64,000 bases of DNA from Saturnia japonica (lineage: Eukaryota; Arthropoda; Insecta; Lepidoptera; Saturniidae): assembly GCA_033032175.1 (NCBI GenBank), contig CM065312.1, forward strand, positions 8,308,001-8,372,000, given 5' to 3'. Positions 1 to 11,949 of the stretch are shown in pieces. The translations under genes were made by a program, and so were the position numbers. The notes beneath the pieces were generated by a model, which ran no database searches, was not told the DNA's origin, and was given only the letters and a program-made list of their open reading frames with translations. Positions within the stretch are counted from its first letter, which is position 1. Every line of letters begins with the position of its first letter.

Positions 1-605
1 CTACTTTTGGAAATAAAATTGGAAGGGGCTAAATGGGGGGTGAAAGTTCGTATAAAGAATCTAATTTTGATATAGAGATATGTAGAAATTTGGAGAAAGA
101 CTTTGGCTACCTTATGTGGTGAAAATAAAACTTTAACATGTGAAATAGGGGATAAGGTTTGTACGAAGAACCCGTTAAACCAATTTTGATGAATAGAAAT
201 ATATTGGACCTTGGAGGCGGACATAGGGTACCTTATGGCGCAAAAATAAAACATGAAGGGGTCAAATAGGGGATGAAATTTTGTATGAAGAACCCACTAT
301 TTCTCAATTTAGGGATATGAACATTCATATTTATGATTTTAGGAAGAAATAAAAGGGTTTCGCGTTTTTGAAAAATGCTTCGGCAGGGTGGTACAATAAG
401 GGATGATTTACAATACCCTACACATAGAAAGATAAATCCATCTATGATTTTCTATTGTTTTGTCGTGTTTAGAGATCAGTCAGTGTTTATGCAATAACAA
501 AGAGGGGTGGTAGGTATCGCGACCACCATACAAATAGCGATAAACCCAACTATGAGTTTCTTTTGGTTCATCGTGTTCAGAGATCAGTCGGTGTATATGT
601 AATAA
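1..605 (+). mobile_element. Helitron-like element interior, truncated by window start
   Basis: Non-coding sequence made of about 120-base modules. Each contains a 'gaaaataaaac' block, an 'aaataggggatgaaa' block and a 'tatgaagaaccc' block, with unit starts near 1-10, 123 and 243. The same modules occur inside the Helitron copies at 4017-6177 and 32083-32915, which identifies the family. No 3' hairpin of its own is visible, because the inverted repeat beginning at 606 interrupts it. The assignment rests on similarity within the window only. Confidence 0.6.
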
Positions 606-2762
606 CTAGCTGTGCCCCTCGGTTTCACCCGAGTTTTTATCCAACAAATACCGCGCCGTCAACGCGACGGACCCGTATAGTCTATCATAATTGATATCAC
701 TTCCTGCAAGTACAAATTATTTTAGTTTTTAATTTTCTCCTGAACTATGTGTCCTAATTACATACTATAAAAAGAAAATTTTTAATTGTCTTTATGATGA
801 AATAACTTTGTTCGTAAGGACTAATATGATAAGCCTAAAAATAAAGCTCAAAATCAATTTTTAATCTTCAACATAAAAACTCGCAAAATACCTTATTGAG
901 GCTTATGCTATTAAGAAATAGGCATATGTTATCGGAGACTTTTTTAGATATACTAAAGAACAATATTTTTGTAGAATATTATATTTACGTATCACTAACC
1001 ATTACGCCCGCGCATGCGGATAAAGTAGTTCATGAAGACTTTCACTTCAACTTACTTAAACAAAAATCAATATTTAAGGCTAGCTGAGAGGTTTTGCTCA
1101 GTTCCAGATAGCTTATACTATTCTTCGTGAATCTGGCTATCATATACAAAAAGAATTTTTCGAATCGGATTGCTACCCGTTGTCCAGAGATTACCATGTT
1201 TAAACAAACAAACAAAAAAACTCGTCCGCTATACTAAATTATTAATAGTGTAGATATACACGGACTGACCTCGGAACACGACAAACCAAAAGAAAATCAT
1301 ACTATGTGTATGATGGTCGCGATCCCTACTACCCCGCTATATTAAATGTATAAAAAAATACTGTATATACACTGACTAATCTCTGAACACGATAAACCAA
1401 AAGAAAATTATAGATGGTTTTTTTCTTTCTCACTGACTATACTGTTAGCCTAAGGGGCCCTAAAGAAATAGAGCCACTTATGGCTTTGACAGCTTCACCA
1501 GGCTTGGAGGCGAACGCTTAAGGCATTTAGCCGCGAAAGCGTGAGCAACATGCGCACAAAGATGCCAAAGTAGCCGGACGTAGGCTTGTGCTATTACCGC
1601 GATTGTGAAAAGGTCGCGAACTGACTAATTCCCTATCTGTAGAAAATTCGAGCTAAACTAACGCATACATAAAACATGTCCCTGCCTCCTGGGAGAAAGG
1701 AATGAACATATGTATTTAGTATTCTGGAAACATGATCGAAAGTAACTATAGTAAAAAAATAAAAAAAAATCCTTACAGAATCTATGTACTTATGTAGTGT
1801 GCACGTATGTATGTACATATTGTGTGTAATGATGTGTGAGGGTAGCTACGTGATTGCAAGTGCTGTGTCACCTGTATCGCGCGAGCGGCTGCATGACTCA
1901 AGGGCTCTACACCGAGGGAACGAACCTAGGCTTGAGTTGCCGTAAGAGAGGGAGGACATGACGGGTTTGCGGGAGCGAAATTAGCTGCCCGTCCCCTGCG
2001 GAGGGAACGGTGGTTTCGCGGGCGTGGGCGCGAGCATGCTTTGTTTGGAGAGACGGTGGAGTAGTATTTGTTTATTTCCTCGATCTTATAAACGGGCTCG
2101 GTGAAGATATTCGCGACCGGAGTTGTTTGCGTGGTATGTTCGGTTTTGGGGCTTAAGTCGCGGCAGCTTTCACCAACAGATTCACGTGATTCGAAGCAGT
2201 GTCGAAGTACGATCGCGTAAGATATTTAATATACGATTCTACCAACGTACCAAGGGGCTTTGTTAATTTTACGTAAGAATCGGGTTTGGAGGATTTGGAA
2301 TTTGTTAATGTTGATTTTTGACGTATGTGCGAATGTAGCGCAGCTTATATGTCATGATAGGACGGACATATGTTTTGTATAATGTAAGCTTATGTCTCAG
2401 GAATATTTTGCTTAGTATCAAGGAGTGCAGTCTATGTGTATTGTAAATCACCCTTATTTTTAAAACACGAAACACTGTTATTTCTTCCTAAAAGCATAAA
2501 TATGAATTTTCATAACCCTAAATTTAGAAATAGTGGGTTCTTCATACAATCTTTCATCCCCTATTTCTCCTCTTAAAGTTTTATTTTCACGACATAAGGT
2601 AAGCCAATGTCTTTCTTCAAGGTCCAATTTATCTCTATACCAAAATTCATCAAATTTGGTTTGATGCGTTCTTCGTACAAACCTTCATCGTCTATTTCAG
2701 GGCGTGAAATGCAACAGACAGGACAGACAGAGTTACTTTCGCATTTATAATATTAGTATGAA
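606..2762 (-). mobile_element. Helitron-like element, left palindrome arm
   Basis: Read on the minus strand, this starts at the position matching the TC start of the right-arm copy but has TT there (2762-2761), followed by CATACTAATATTATAAATGC. It ends with the hairpin and CTAG at 609-606, next to an A on the plus strand (a T on its own strand). There is no Rep/helicase ORF, so it is non-autonomous. A Jockey-type LINE 3' fragment (1418-2432) interrupts it. Confidence 0.75.
1418..2432 (-). mobile_element. Jockey-type LINE 3' fragment in left palindrome arm
   Basis: Inverted counterpart of 4349-5368. It matches the 3' end of the LINE at 61690-63935, including the 'ctccgcagaggacgggcgg'-like coding tail and the 3' UTR segments 'gggaattagtcagttcgcg' and 'gcctaagggg'. 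Reading frames are broken and it is 5'-truncated. The A-rich tail lies at the outer end (about 1418-1431 as T/C). Confidence 0.75.
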
Positions 2763-4016
2763 TTATTCATTTCATTATGCTGTCGTTCTCTATGGTGTCA
2801 GTAAATTACCCAATAGAACAATAACGACAACAGTTTATAATAATAAATTTTTGAAAATAATTCTCTCTCTCTCTGCTATACCTTTCTTTGTTTCTCTTTA
2901 ACTGATACTTTAGCATGGTAAAAATAGCAAAAGATCGATTGTTGTGGTGTCCTTTTTGTTTTCTATAATAGGGATTTTTATATTGTTAACACAAATCTGA
3001 AAAGTGAACAAAAGAAGGTCGATTTTTTGGAGAGATCGATCTTTTAGACCTCGATTTATTGTAAATCGATACATCAGAGTTTGATTCGAATCGATCTTTT
3101 TCGGAATGAATTGTCTAGCAGCGATGCGGCACTTGACTTGCTTGCGTGGTTATATCCAACCTAGGGAGACCACTTATTAATATGATTTATTATATATATG
3201 TAAGGTCAACTCATATTGGAAAGTTTCAAATTCTCTGAAACTGTACATTTTTTAACTTTATGAAAACTTTCAGTAATCATCATTTTACAAACCAGTTTCA
3301 AAGTTTCGGCCAATAGAACTGAAGAGATATTTTATAGCACTTTTATCGAACAAATGTTCGTCGTGATTTTTTAAATTCATAAATAAAAAAGTTATATCAA
3401 TTTAAAAAATCACGTTGGACATTTGTTCGATAAAAGTGCTATAATATAGCTCTTCGGTTGTATTGGCTGAAACTTTGAAATTGGTTTGTAAAATGATGAT
3501 TATTGAAAGTTTACATAAAGTTAAAAAGTGTAGAGTTTCAGAGAATTTGGAACTTTCCAATATGAGTTGACCTTACGTCTATATAATAAATCATATTAAT
3601 AAGTGGTCACCCTAGGTTGGATATAACCACGCAAGCAAGTCGAGTGCCACATCGCTGCTAGGCAATTAATTCCGAAAAAGATCGATTCTAATCAAACTCT
3701 GATGTATCGATTCACAATAAATCAAGGTCTAAAAGATCGATCACTCCAAAAAATCGACCTTCTTTTATTCACTTTTCAGATTTGTGTTAACAATATAAAA
3801 ATCCCTATTATAGAAAACTAAAAGGACACCACAACAATCGATCTTTTGCTATTTTTACCATGCTAAAGTATCAGTTAAAGAGAAATAAAGAAAGGTATAG
3901 AGAGAGAGAGAGAGAGAATTAATTTCAAAAATTTATTATTATAAACTGTGTTCGTTATTCTGCTATTGGGTAATTTACTGACACCATAGAGAGCGACAGC
4001 ATAATAAAATGAATAA

Positions 4017-6177
4017 TCCATACTAATATTATAAATGCGAAAGTAACTCTGTCTGTCCTGTCTGTTGCATTTCACGCCCTGAAATAGACGATGAAGGTTT
4101 GTACGAAGAACGCATCAAACCAAATTTGATGAATTTTGGTATAGAGATAAATTGGACCTTGAAGAAAGACATTGGCTTACCTTATGTCGTGAAAATAAAA
4201 CTTTAAGAGGAGAAATAGGGGATGAAAGATTGTATGAAGAACCCACTATTTCTAAATTTAGGGTTATGAAAATTCATATTTATGCTTTTAGGAAGAAATA
4301 ACAGTGTTTCGTGTTTTAAAAATAAGGGTGATTTACAATACACATAGACTGCACTCCTTGATACTAAGCAAAATGTTCCTGAGACATAAGCTTACATTAT
4401 ACAAAACATATGTCCATCCTATCATGACATATAAGCTGCGCTACATTCGCACATACGTCAAAGATCAACATTAACAAATTCGAAATCGTCCAAACCCGAT
4501 TCTTACGTAAAATTAACAAAGCCCCTTGGTACGTTGGTCGAATCGTATATTAAATATCTTACGCGATCGTACTTCGACACTGCTTCGAATCACGTGAATC
4601 TGTTGGTGAAAGCTGCCGCGACTTCAACCCCAAAACCGAACATCCCACGCGAACAACTCCGGTCGCGAATATCTTCACCGTGCCCGTTTATAAGATCGAG
4701 GAAATAAACAAATACTACTCCACCGTCTCTCCAAACAAAGCGTTCTCGCGCCCACGCCCGTGAAACCACCGTTCCTCCGCAGGGGACGGGCGGCTAATTT
4801 CGCTCCCGCAAACCCGTCATGTCCTCCCTCTCTTACGGCAACTCAAGCCTAGGTCCGTTCCCTCGGTGTAGAGCCCTTGAGTCATGCAGCCACTCGCGCG
4901 ATACAGGTGACACTGCACTTGCAAATACGTAGCTACCCACATGCATCATTACACACAATATGTACATACATACGTGCACACCACATAAGTGCATAGATTC
5001 TGTAAGGGACCTTTTTTTTCTTTTTTTACGATAGTTACTTTCGATCATGTTTCCAGAATAATAAATACATATACACATGTTCATTCCTTTCTCGCATGAG
5101 GCAGGGACATGTTATATGTATGCGTTAGTTTAGCTCGAATTTTCTATAGGTAGGGAATTAGTCAGTTCGCGACCTTTTCACAATCGCGGTAATAGCCCAA
5201 GCCGACGTCCGGCTACTTTGGCACCTTTGTGCGCATGTTGCTCATGCTTTCGCGGCTGAATGCCTTAAGCGTTCGCCCCCAAGCCTGGTGAAGCTGTCAA
5301 AGCCATAAGTGGCTCTATTTCTTTAGGACCCCTTAGGCTAACAGTATAGTCAGTGAGAAAGAAAAAAACCATCTATAATTTTCTTTTGGTTTATCGTGTT
5401 CAGAGATTAGTCAGTGTATATACAGTATTTTTTTATACATTTAATATAGCGGGGTAGTAGGGATCGCGACCATCATACACATAGTATGATTTTCTTTTGG
5501 TTTGTCGTGTTCCGAGGTCAGTCCGTGTATATCTACACTATTAATAATTTAGTATAGCGGACGAGTTTTTTTGTTTGTTTGTTTAAACATGGTAATCTCT
5601 GGACAACGGGTAGCAATCCGATTCGAAAAATTCTTTTTGTATATGATAGCCAGATTCACGAAGAATAGTATAAGCTATCTGGAACTGAGCAAAACCTCTC
5701 AGCTAGCCTTAAATATTGATTTTTGTTTAAGTAAGTTGAAGTGAAAGTCTTCATGAACTACTTTATCCGCATGCGCGGGCGTAATGGTTAGTGATACGTA
5801 AATATAATATTCTACAAAAATATTGTTCTTTAGTATATCTAAAAAAGTCTCCGATAACATATGCCTATTTCTTAATAGCATAAGCCTCAATAAGGTATTT
5901 TGCGAGTTTTTATGTTGAAGATTAAAAATTGATTTGAGCTTTATTTTTAGGCTTATCATATTAATCCTTACGAACAAAGTTATTTCATCATAAAGACAAT
6001 TTAAATTTCTTTTTATAGTATGTAATTAGGACACATAGTTCAGGAGAAAATGAAAAATTAAAATAATTTGTACTTGCGGGAAGTGATATCAATTATGATA
6101 GACTACACTGGTCCGTCGCGTTGGCGGCGCGGTATTTGTTGGATAAAAACTCGGGTGAAACCGAGGGGCACAGCTAG
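4017..6177 (+). mobile_element. Helitron-like element, right palindrome arm
   Basis: Begins TCCATACTAATATTATAAAT at 4017, preceded by A. It ends with the hairpin CTCGG/CCGAG, then GGGCACAG and CTAG at 6174-6177, followed by T. This is the Helitron signature: TC start, CTRR end, insertion between A and T. There is no helicase/Rep ORF, so it is non-autonomous. It carries a Jockey-type LINE tail at 4349-5368 and the modular 'gaaaataaaac...ggggatgaaa' repeats near its 5' end. Confidence 0.82.
4349..5368 (+). mobile_element. Jockey-type LINE 3' fragment in right palindrome arm
   Basis: Starts within sequence homologous to 62645-62700 of the 61.7 kb LINE ('aagcaaaatgt...cataagcttac') and runs to its 3' tail, 'tatagtcagtgagaaag' plus A-rich bases. 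The protein frame is interrupted throughout. It lies inside the Helitron, so it was inserted or captured before the palindrome formed, since both arms carry it. Confidence 0.75.
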
Positions 6178-6575
6178 TTGGTAATATATTTTAAGACTAA
6201 ACATAATTATGTCATTTCACTAATTTGTGAATCTATAGCACATTTAAATAGACAATGAACATATTTAGTATTCAGGCGCAATCGTCATCTCTCATGAGAT
6301 ATAATTAATAATTGTTTTATGCAAATGATTTACCCTTACATACGGTAAGACTGCGTGAGGCGAATCAATTTAGGATTTAATAGAATATGATTGTAAACGA
6401 ACGTTATACAAGTTAGATTTTACCAGAATATTTTTTACAGTAAATACATTTGACTGGACAGAGTCTTTTTTAGAAAGGACGTTAAAAAAACTCAGTAGGT
6501 TTCATCTTTATTTCACCAACAATCTGACTTCCGTGTTCTATTTAAATTTACTTTAAATCTGTTGGTATATATAAA
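6178..6575. other. intergenic, nothing recognised
   Basis: AT-rich, without a supported ORF, splice-bounded exon or recognisable repeat. It separates the palindrome from the next Helitron copy. Confidence 0.5.
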
Positions 6576-7222
6576 CTAGCAATGTGCCAATGGCTCCGCA
6601 TGCGTTTGTTACTACGTAGATATTTTATTTTTACTCATATTGTTGACAATTCATAAGCCGTATCAGTTGAGGAGAACATGTATTTCCCGTGTACAATTTT
6701 AATCAAAATTGGTTGATAGGTAGTTTTATTCCATTCTACGATTTCTAATGTAACTATTATCAACGATTTTTATAACTTCACAATTATAGAATAAAGTATG
6801 GTTCTCGTCTACTAAATTTAATCAGAATCGGTTAAAAATTTAATATTTAATTTTGTGAAATTCTTTTTTTTACGATTTCTAGAAGATTAATTTTCAATAT
6901 TAATATATTATTATTGTTAATATTCATTGAAAATTATTATAGACAATCAATTATGTAATTACTTATACTTCGCGTGCACAAAATTTGATCAAAATCCGTT
7001 AAAAATTAATAAATTTTATATTTTTATATTTTGTTTACGATTCTTAAAAGTGTTATTGAAAACAAAATAAAATACAATTTAAATACATCCCATGTAAAAG
7101 ATTTCATCATAATTGGTTTAGAATTAAAGAAAAAAAAATTTAGCATTTTTTTAATGTTTTCTTAATGTAATATTGAAGTTTCTTATACCCTATCAATTGA
7201 CCAATTACATAAGCATCCCGCA
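6576..7222 (-). mobile_element. Helitron-like element, 5'-truncated
   Basis: Read on the minus strand, this ends with a decayed form of the family hairpin (homologous to GCGGAGCCGC) and CTAG (6579-6576), with A at 6575 on the plus strand. The body is built of tandem modules of about 120-150 bases carrying 'ttgtacacgggaa', 'gatcaaaatcggtta' and 'tttacgatttctag'-like blocks. The TC start is not visible; similarity fades near 'taagcatcccgcat' (about 7215). No ORF. Confidence 0.68.
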
Positions 7223-7467
7223 TAGGCATTGCTAGTAGGTGAAGAAAGTATAATTCGACCCTAAAAATAATACTGTTAGGCTCATAATGATCTTAATATA
7301 CTAGAGTTTAATCAGAGGTTTAAACGCGTTTTAGGATACTGTTTATAAAAGCAATAGATGATTTCTTCTTTGCTCTTTACTCCGCATTATTCCAGCTGAA
7401 TCTTACGAAGAAATCTTAATATTTAACTTTTCATTCAATTTATTTAAATTTGCAGTCTTATTAAATA

Positions 7468-8040
7468 CTAGCGTTGTTCTCGCGGCTCCGCACGCAATTG
7501 TTACTACTCAGTAGTAATATAGATCTCGTGATTTTATTTATACTTACATTATTGAAATTTCATATACTGTATCAATTGAGAAGTGGCATGTATATCCCGT
7601 GTACAATTTTCATGAAAATTGTTAAAAAACTATTAATCTGTTCTACGATTTCTAATTTATTATTGACGATTCTTATAGCCTCTCAAATATGGTATGATGA
7701 ATACTTCCCGTCTACAAAATTTTATCAGAATCGGTTAAGAATTGATGAAAAATTAATTATTTGGCACATATTTTTTACGATTTCTAGAAATAATACTGAC
7801 AATTATTATAGCCTTTCAATAATTTAATTATTATAATTCCCGTGTACAACATTTTATAAAAATCGGACAAGAATTAAAAAAAAAAAATTTTTTACGATTT
7901 CTAAGTGTAATATTGAAATTTCTATCAATTGACCAATGACATTAGCATTTTGTGTACAAAATATTCATAATCATCGATCCAGCCGTTTTTGAGTTAAATC
8001 CGGACATACAAACAGACAGATAGACAGACAGACAAAAAAA
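7468..8040 (-). mobile_element. Helitron-like element
   Basis: Same family as 6576-7222. The 3' end CTAG is at 7471-7468, with the GCGGAGCCGC-type hairpin directly inside it and A at 7467. The internal modules repeat. The 5' side runs into a 'gacagacagacaaaaa' tract near 8010-8040, and the exact TC start is not resolved. The open frame across 7474-7827 is fortuitous read-through of the repeat modules. Confidence 0.66.
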
Positions 8041-8296
8041 ATTTAATGACATATTCATAATCAGTGTCTTTCATATAGTGTACCTATTGAGAAATATTGG
8101 AAAAAATATTAGAAATTCAGACACGACTACAGATTTATTTATATAAATAATTTCTCGAATAAAACAACTGAATCGCAACTGAAGCTCGATGAACAAATTA
8201 AGAGGCCCAATCAAGAATATTGGCATTTCATTACGAGTTGTTTTATTTATTTTAAAACTAAATTTACGCTTTATCGTATTTTAGATTTAGTAGATT

Positions 8297-8946
8297 CTAG
8301 CTCGTACCCGCGACTTTGTCTGCTTGTTATTGGATATACACAGACTGATCTCAGAATACGACAAACCAAAAGAAAATCATAGATGGGTTTGTCATTCTGT
8401 GTATAGTAGACGCCATCCCTACCACCATACTATATTACTGCATATGCACTGGTTGATTTTGAAACACGACAAAGCAAAAATAACATAGATGGGTGTTCAC
8501 TGTGTATGGAGGTCGCGATATCTACTATCCCGATATGTTATTGCATATAGGTACACGACTGATTTCGGAATACGAAACCCCAAAAAAGACATAGATGGGT
8601 TTATCACTATGTGCATGGTGGTCGCGATCCCTACTGCCCCGCTATATTACTGTATATACACTAACTAATTACGGAACATGACTAAATCATAGATGTATTG
8701 GCGTGGAAACCGATGTCATTACACCAACCACACATGCGCATTGATGTTCCCACATTTTCTTCTTACAAACTTTCATCTCCTATTTTCCTTCTTTAAACTT
8801 TCATTTTGTTGAAAAAAAAGTAGCCTTTGTCCTTTCCCAAGGCTCAATCTATATCTTTAGCAAAATTCAGCAAAATCGGTTCGGCGTTTTAGGCATGAAA
8901 ACTTAACAAGCATAGTTGCTTTCGTATTTATAATTTTAAGCATGGA
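8297..8946 (-). mobile_element. Helitron-like element, both ends visible
   Basis: The minus-strand 5' end reads TCCATGCTTAAAATTATAAA from 8946, a diverged form of the TCCATACTAATATTATAAAT start at 4017. The 3' end CTAG is at 8300-8297 with a variant GC-rich hairpin. The base outside CTAG is T rather than the expected A, so the end is slightly mutated or shifted. The interior has the 'aaaccaaaagaaaatcatag' blocks seen in the palindrome copies. Non-coding. Confidence 0.7.
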
Positions 8947-10227
8947 TGGATAAAGAAAAATAACTTGCTATTATATTTGTGGGAGCGTACAATAAGCTGT
9001 ATAGACAGTTCAGGGCGCTATCGTGCCGTGTCCGCAACTGGAAAACTTATGATCTGTCGAGAGTCACTATCTATATGACAGTTTGAGATCCCGCCAAAAA
9101 CTCTGCCTAACATTATTAGTTTCAATAAAATTGTTACTTATATAGACAAAATAATAACGGATTATTGTTAACGGGGCATATTAAAAAGTTTTTATTTATT
9201 TATTTTAATAATTATTTATATATGAGTATCCTGACTTATTATGTATTAAACCAATTATAATTGGGAGAACGTACTGACACACGTAATTTTTCAACTAGCT
9301 CCATGGGAGTTATTATTGATTGACCTAATATAAGTAAGGATTTTGACAATGATAGGCTACAGTCAACACTTCACATCAGATGTACTGCATGTATGTTTTT
9401 ACAAACACATTTCAGGAATTTGTATACACAGTTATTTTTATTTATAGCAAACATTTAAATCTAGTTAGTTTTAACCGAAGTAGATATACATAAATTCACT
9501 ACGTTTTATTTTATCACCGTTTCAGCTGAAAGTTAAAGTTAATAATCAAAAATTTCCATTTCATTTCGCATTATTCAATAGTAACTTTTCCGCATCGCTG
9601 CAAACTGTCTGTTCGCGGATTGAGTTTTCAAATAAACGTTTATTTGAGGTTTTCATATCTAGTTTAAATTTAGAAGTAAAAATAGTAAAGTGAAAAATCC
9701 ATTTATAGACCAAGATCTCAGGGCCGCCAGCCAGACGTTACTGATTTTCTGATGAACAAAATGTTTAATTAAGTAGTGTTAATAATAGGTCTTTTTAATT
9801 GAAATAAATATGTGTATGTGTAATGTATTAATTTTTTTTTTTTTTTTTTTTAAACTCGCAAATCTTTCTGGCCCATCCTGTATAAAGACTTAATATTATA
9901 TATACATATTATAGTATGCCTACCTGCTACCTTGATCAGACGTCCATTTTCCAGGTATCGAGTAATCAAGGTTAAAAATGCTACTCACCTCACTTAAATT
10001 GTGACAGCTGATTTTTACGTATATTATGTTACTAAATAAAATAATCCCAGATACTTTCCGATGGCACTATTTATTGCCTTACAGAGGCTTTAAGGCTCTT
10101 AAATTAAAAAAAAATACTAAATCTCACTTACAGTCTGATGCTTTATTTTTATACATGTCAGCAAAACAACTATTTTAAAACGTTTTACAATCAGACAGAC
10201 CAGTTCAAGGGGTCAAACATAACATCC
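8947..10227. other. intergenic, no gene seen
   Basis: AT-rich DNA with no supported coding sequence. It holds a poly-T tract of about 21 bases at 9831-9851 and simple A/T-rich stretches. I could not assign a repeat family. Confidence 0.5.
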
Positions 10228-10860
10228 CCTAGACCCAAAATTTAATACCGCTGTGAGTACGAGCGAGAGTGTATTGTTTATGTTTTCTCCCTAGCATGTG
10301 GGGTAGGAATTTGGATAGGTATGTTGCCGGCCACTCACCTCGGGCGTGCTGATGTTGATTTTCGTGGCTTCTACGCACTGCACATCACGCACTGTTGAAG
10401 CACTATGGAACCCCGGGGTTTGTGAAGTCCGAGCTTAACTATTATTTAATTTATTGTTTTAATTTGCGACGGAGACGCAATAGTTTTATGCGCTCTATTA
10501 GGCGACACGTTTTGTCGGTTCTGTTTTTTCAACTGTCACTCGTCGCACGTGAGTTTTTGGTTTTGTTTCTAGGTGGCGCTAATTGTGGCCGAGGTAGGAA
10601 AAGTTATGAAGGAATATATGCATGCTCTAACAGAGAGTATACTATGAAAATTGGTATTTAATTATTTACCTTTTTTTTATTGAAGTGAAAACTTGTTTAG
10701 TATTATTGTTATTTGAAATTCGAAGAAACGAAAAAGCGAAAGCGATAGTAAAAAGAGACAGGCACATAAATTCATAAGATTTAACGTGGGAGAAAATGAG
10801 ATAGGAAAGTTTTAAGCAATGGTAAAATGGTGAAAGAGGTTTGTTGCCACGCAATAATTA

Positions 10861-11079
10861 ATTTTATTAACTCACCAAAAAGGCACGAAACAATAACTTT
10901 TTAGGCAACACTTATGACATTCTGTAACTAATTGATACTATGTTATGTTACCATGGGTATTTCAAATTGAATTTTATTACCTCACCAAAAAGGCACGAAA
11001 CAAAAACTTTTTAAACAACACTCATGACATTCTGTTACTGATTGATATTGTGTTAGGTTACCATGGATATTTCAAATGT
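10861..11079. repeat. 110 bp tandem duplication
   Basis: Two adjacent copies share 'ctcaccaaaaaggcacgaaa', '..gacattctgt.act.attgata' and 'gttaccatgg.tatttcaaa'. The period is 110 bases (the ctcacc blocks start at 10871 and 10981), with roughly 90% identity by eye. It lies inside the TIR element 10228-11524. Confidence 0.85.
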
Positions 11080-11404
11080 GCAATAATTGAAAATTATATT
11101 GTGAATAATGATTGTGAGTACTTGTATGTATATTTTCATAAACTTTTAATTATTGTGTATTTGATCATTTTCTGAATTAAAAAAGAATCATAGATGTGAA
11201 GGGTTCACTTATACCACGTGTGAATTGCACACATAATTTTTTTATTATCCGGTTTTTAAAACTATTGACAGTCAATTATCTAGTAAATATAAACAAGTAT
11301 GTGAGACATGAAGGATATTATACATTTATAATATATTTTAAGGTGAATAAGTTAAAGTAATAAGTGTTAATTGTTGGTAGGTATTAATATTTATATTTCG
11401 ATAA

Positions 11405-11440
11405 AAATAAACCGTGAGAGATAGAGAGAGAGAGAGAGAA
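11405..11440. repeat. (GA)n microsatellite
   Basis: GA/AGAG tract next to the right terminal inverted repeat of the 10228-11524 element. Confidence 0.8.
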
Positions 11441-11949
11441 GTCAATATTATACTTACTCACGCTCATGCGCACGGATATTGGCCTCTTGCTCATACTCAC
11501 AACGGTATTAAAATTGGGTCTAGGATACTGTAACTGAGATTAAGTTTATTTATTTATTTAAGAGCTTTAAAGCGTCTATATGGTAATACTGCCGCCGGGA
11601 AGTGTCTGGGAGTATTGATGAATGATTTTTAACGATATTTTGTAGCATATACGTAAAAATTAGCTGTCAGAAATTAAGTAAGATGAATAGCATTTATACG
11701 TACCTTGATAACTTGGTACCTGATAAATGGCTGTCTGGCCAAGGCAGCAGGTAGGCATACGATCAGAGTACATACTAATACTACTCAATCTCACAAATTT
11801 TGTACATAAGAAAATAGTTGACGTCTGGCGGCAATGAGATCTTGGACTATTAACTATGCAATGCATATTTCTATTTGATTGCAGATCTACTTCTCATAAA
11901 TCAATAGGCATCTCGCCAGCTTGTTTTATGTTGGGGAGAGAGTAAAGAA

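Larger units (their letters stand above)
606..6177. repeat. 5.57 kb inverted repeat (palindrome) bounded by Helitron 3' ends
   Basis: The left arm (606 to about 3378) is the reverse complement of the right arm (about 3400 to 6177), around a loop of roughly 20 bases near 3379-3399. In the outermost 118 bases I compared, the arms differ at about four positions, and scattered indels exist elsewhere. Each outer end is CTAG preceded on its own strand by a hairpin (CTCGG-loop-CCGAG) and GGGCACAG, the structure of a Helitron 3' terminus. The similarity stops exactly at these CTAGs; the flanks at 605 and 6178 are unrelated. Each arm holds, from outside in, a Helitron copy with a Jockey-type LINE tail inside it, then about 615 bases of unidentified DNA up to the centre. 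No long ORF is conserved. Confidence 0.93.
10228..11524. mobile_element. DNA-transposon-like element with ~42 bp terminal inverted repeats
   Basis: The left end (10228-10270) and the reverse complement of the right end (11482-11524) both start CCTAGACCCAA and continue with matching 'TTTAATACCG.TGTGAGTA.GAGC.AGAG', about 85% identical over 42 bases. There is no clear target-site duplication, so the insertion is old or the ends are mis-set. The interior has no recognisable transposase; the open frame at 10395-10661 matches nothing I know. A 110-base direct tandem duplication lies inside (10861-11079). I infer a non-autonomous class II element of unassigned superfamily. Confidence 0.6.

Noticed and set aside
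896..1087. 63-codon open frame repeated as a 92-codon frame on the other strand at 5699-5977
   Set aside because: They are the two arms of the palindrome lying in non-coding Helitron DNA; no motif and no conserved start.
2704..4075. Matching short open frames in both palindrome arms (2704-2901 and 3875-4075)
   Set aside because: They cross the Helitron 5' end and low-complexity (GA)n sequence; the shared peptide only reflects the inverted repeat.
606..6177. Palindrome as a sequencing hairpin artefact
   Set aside because: The arms differ by several percent with indels and end precisely at element termini, unlike a read-through artefact, which would be essentially identical.
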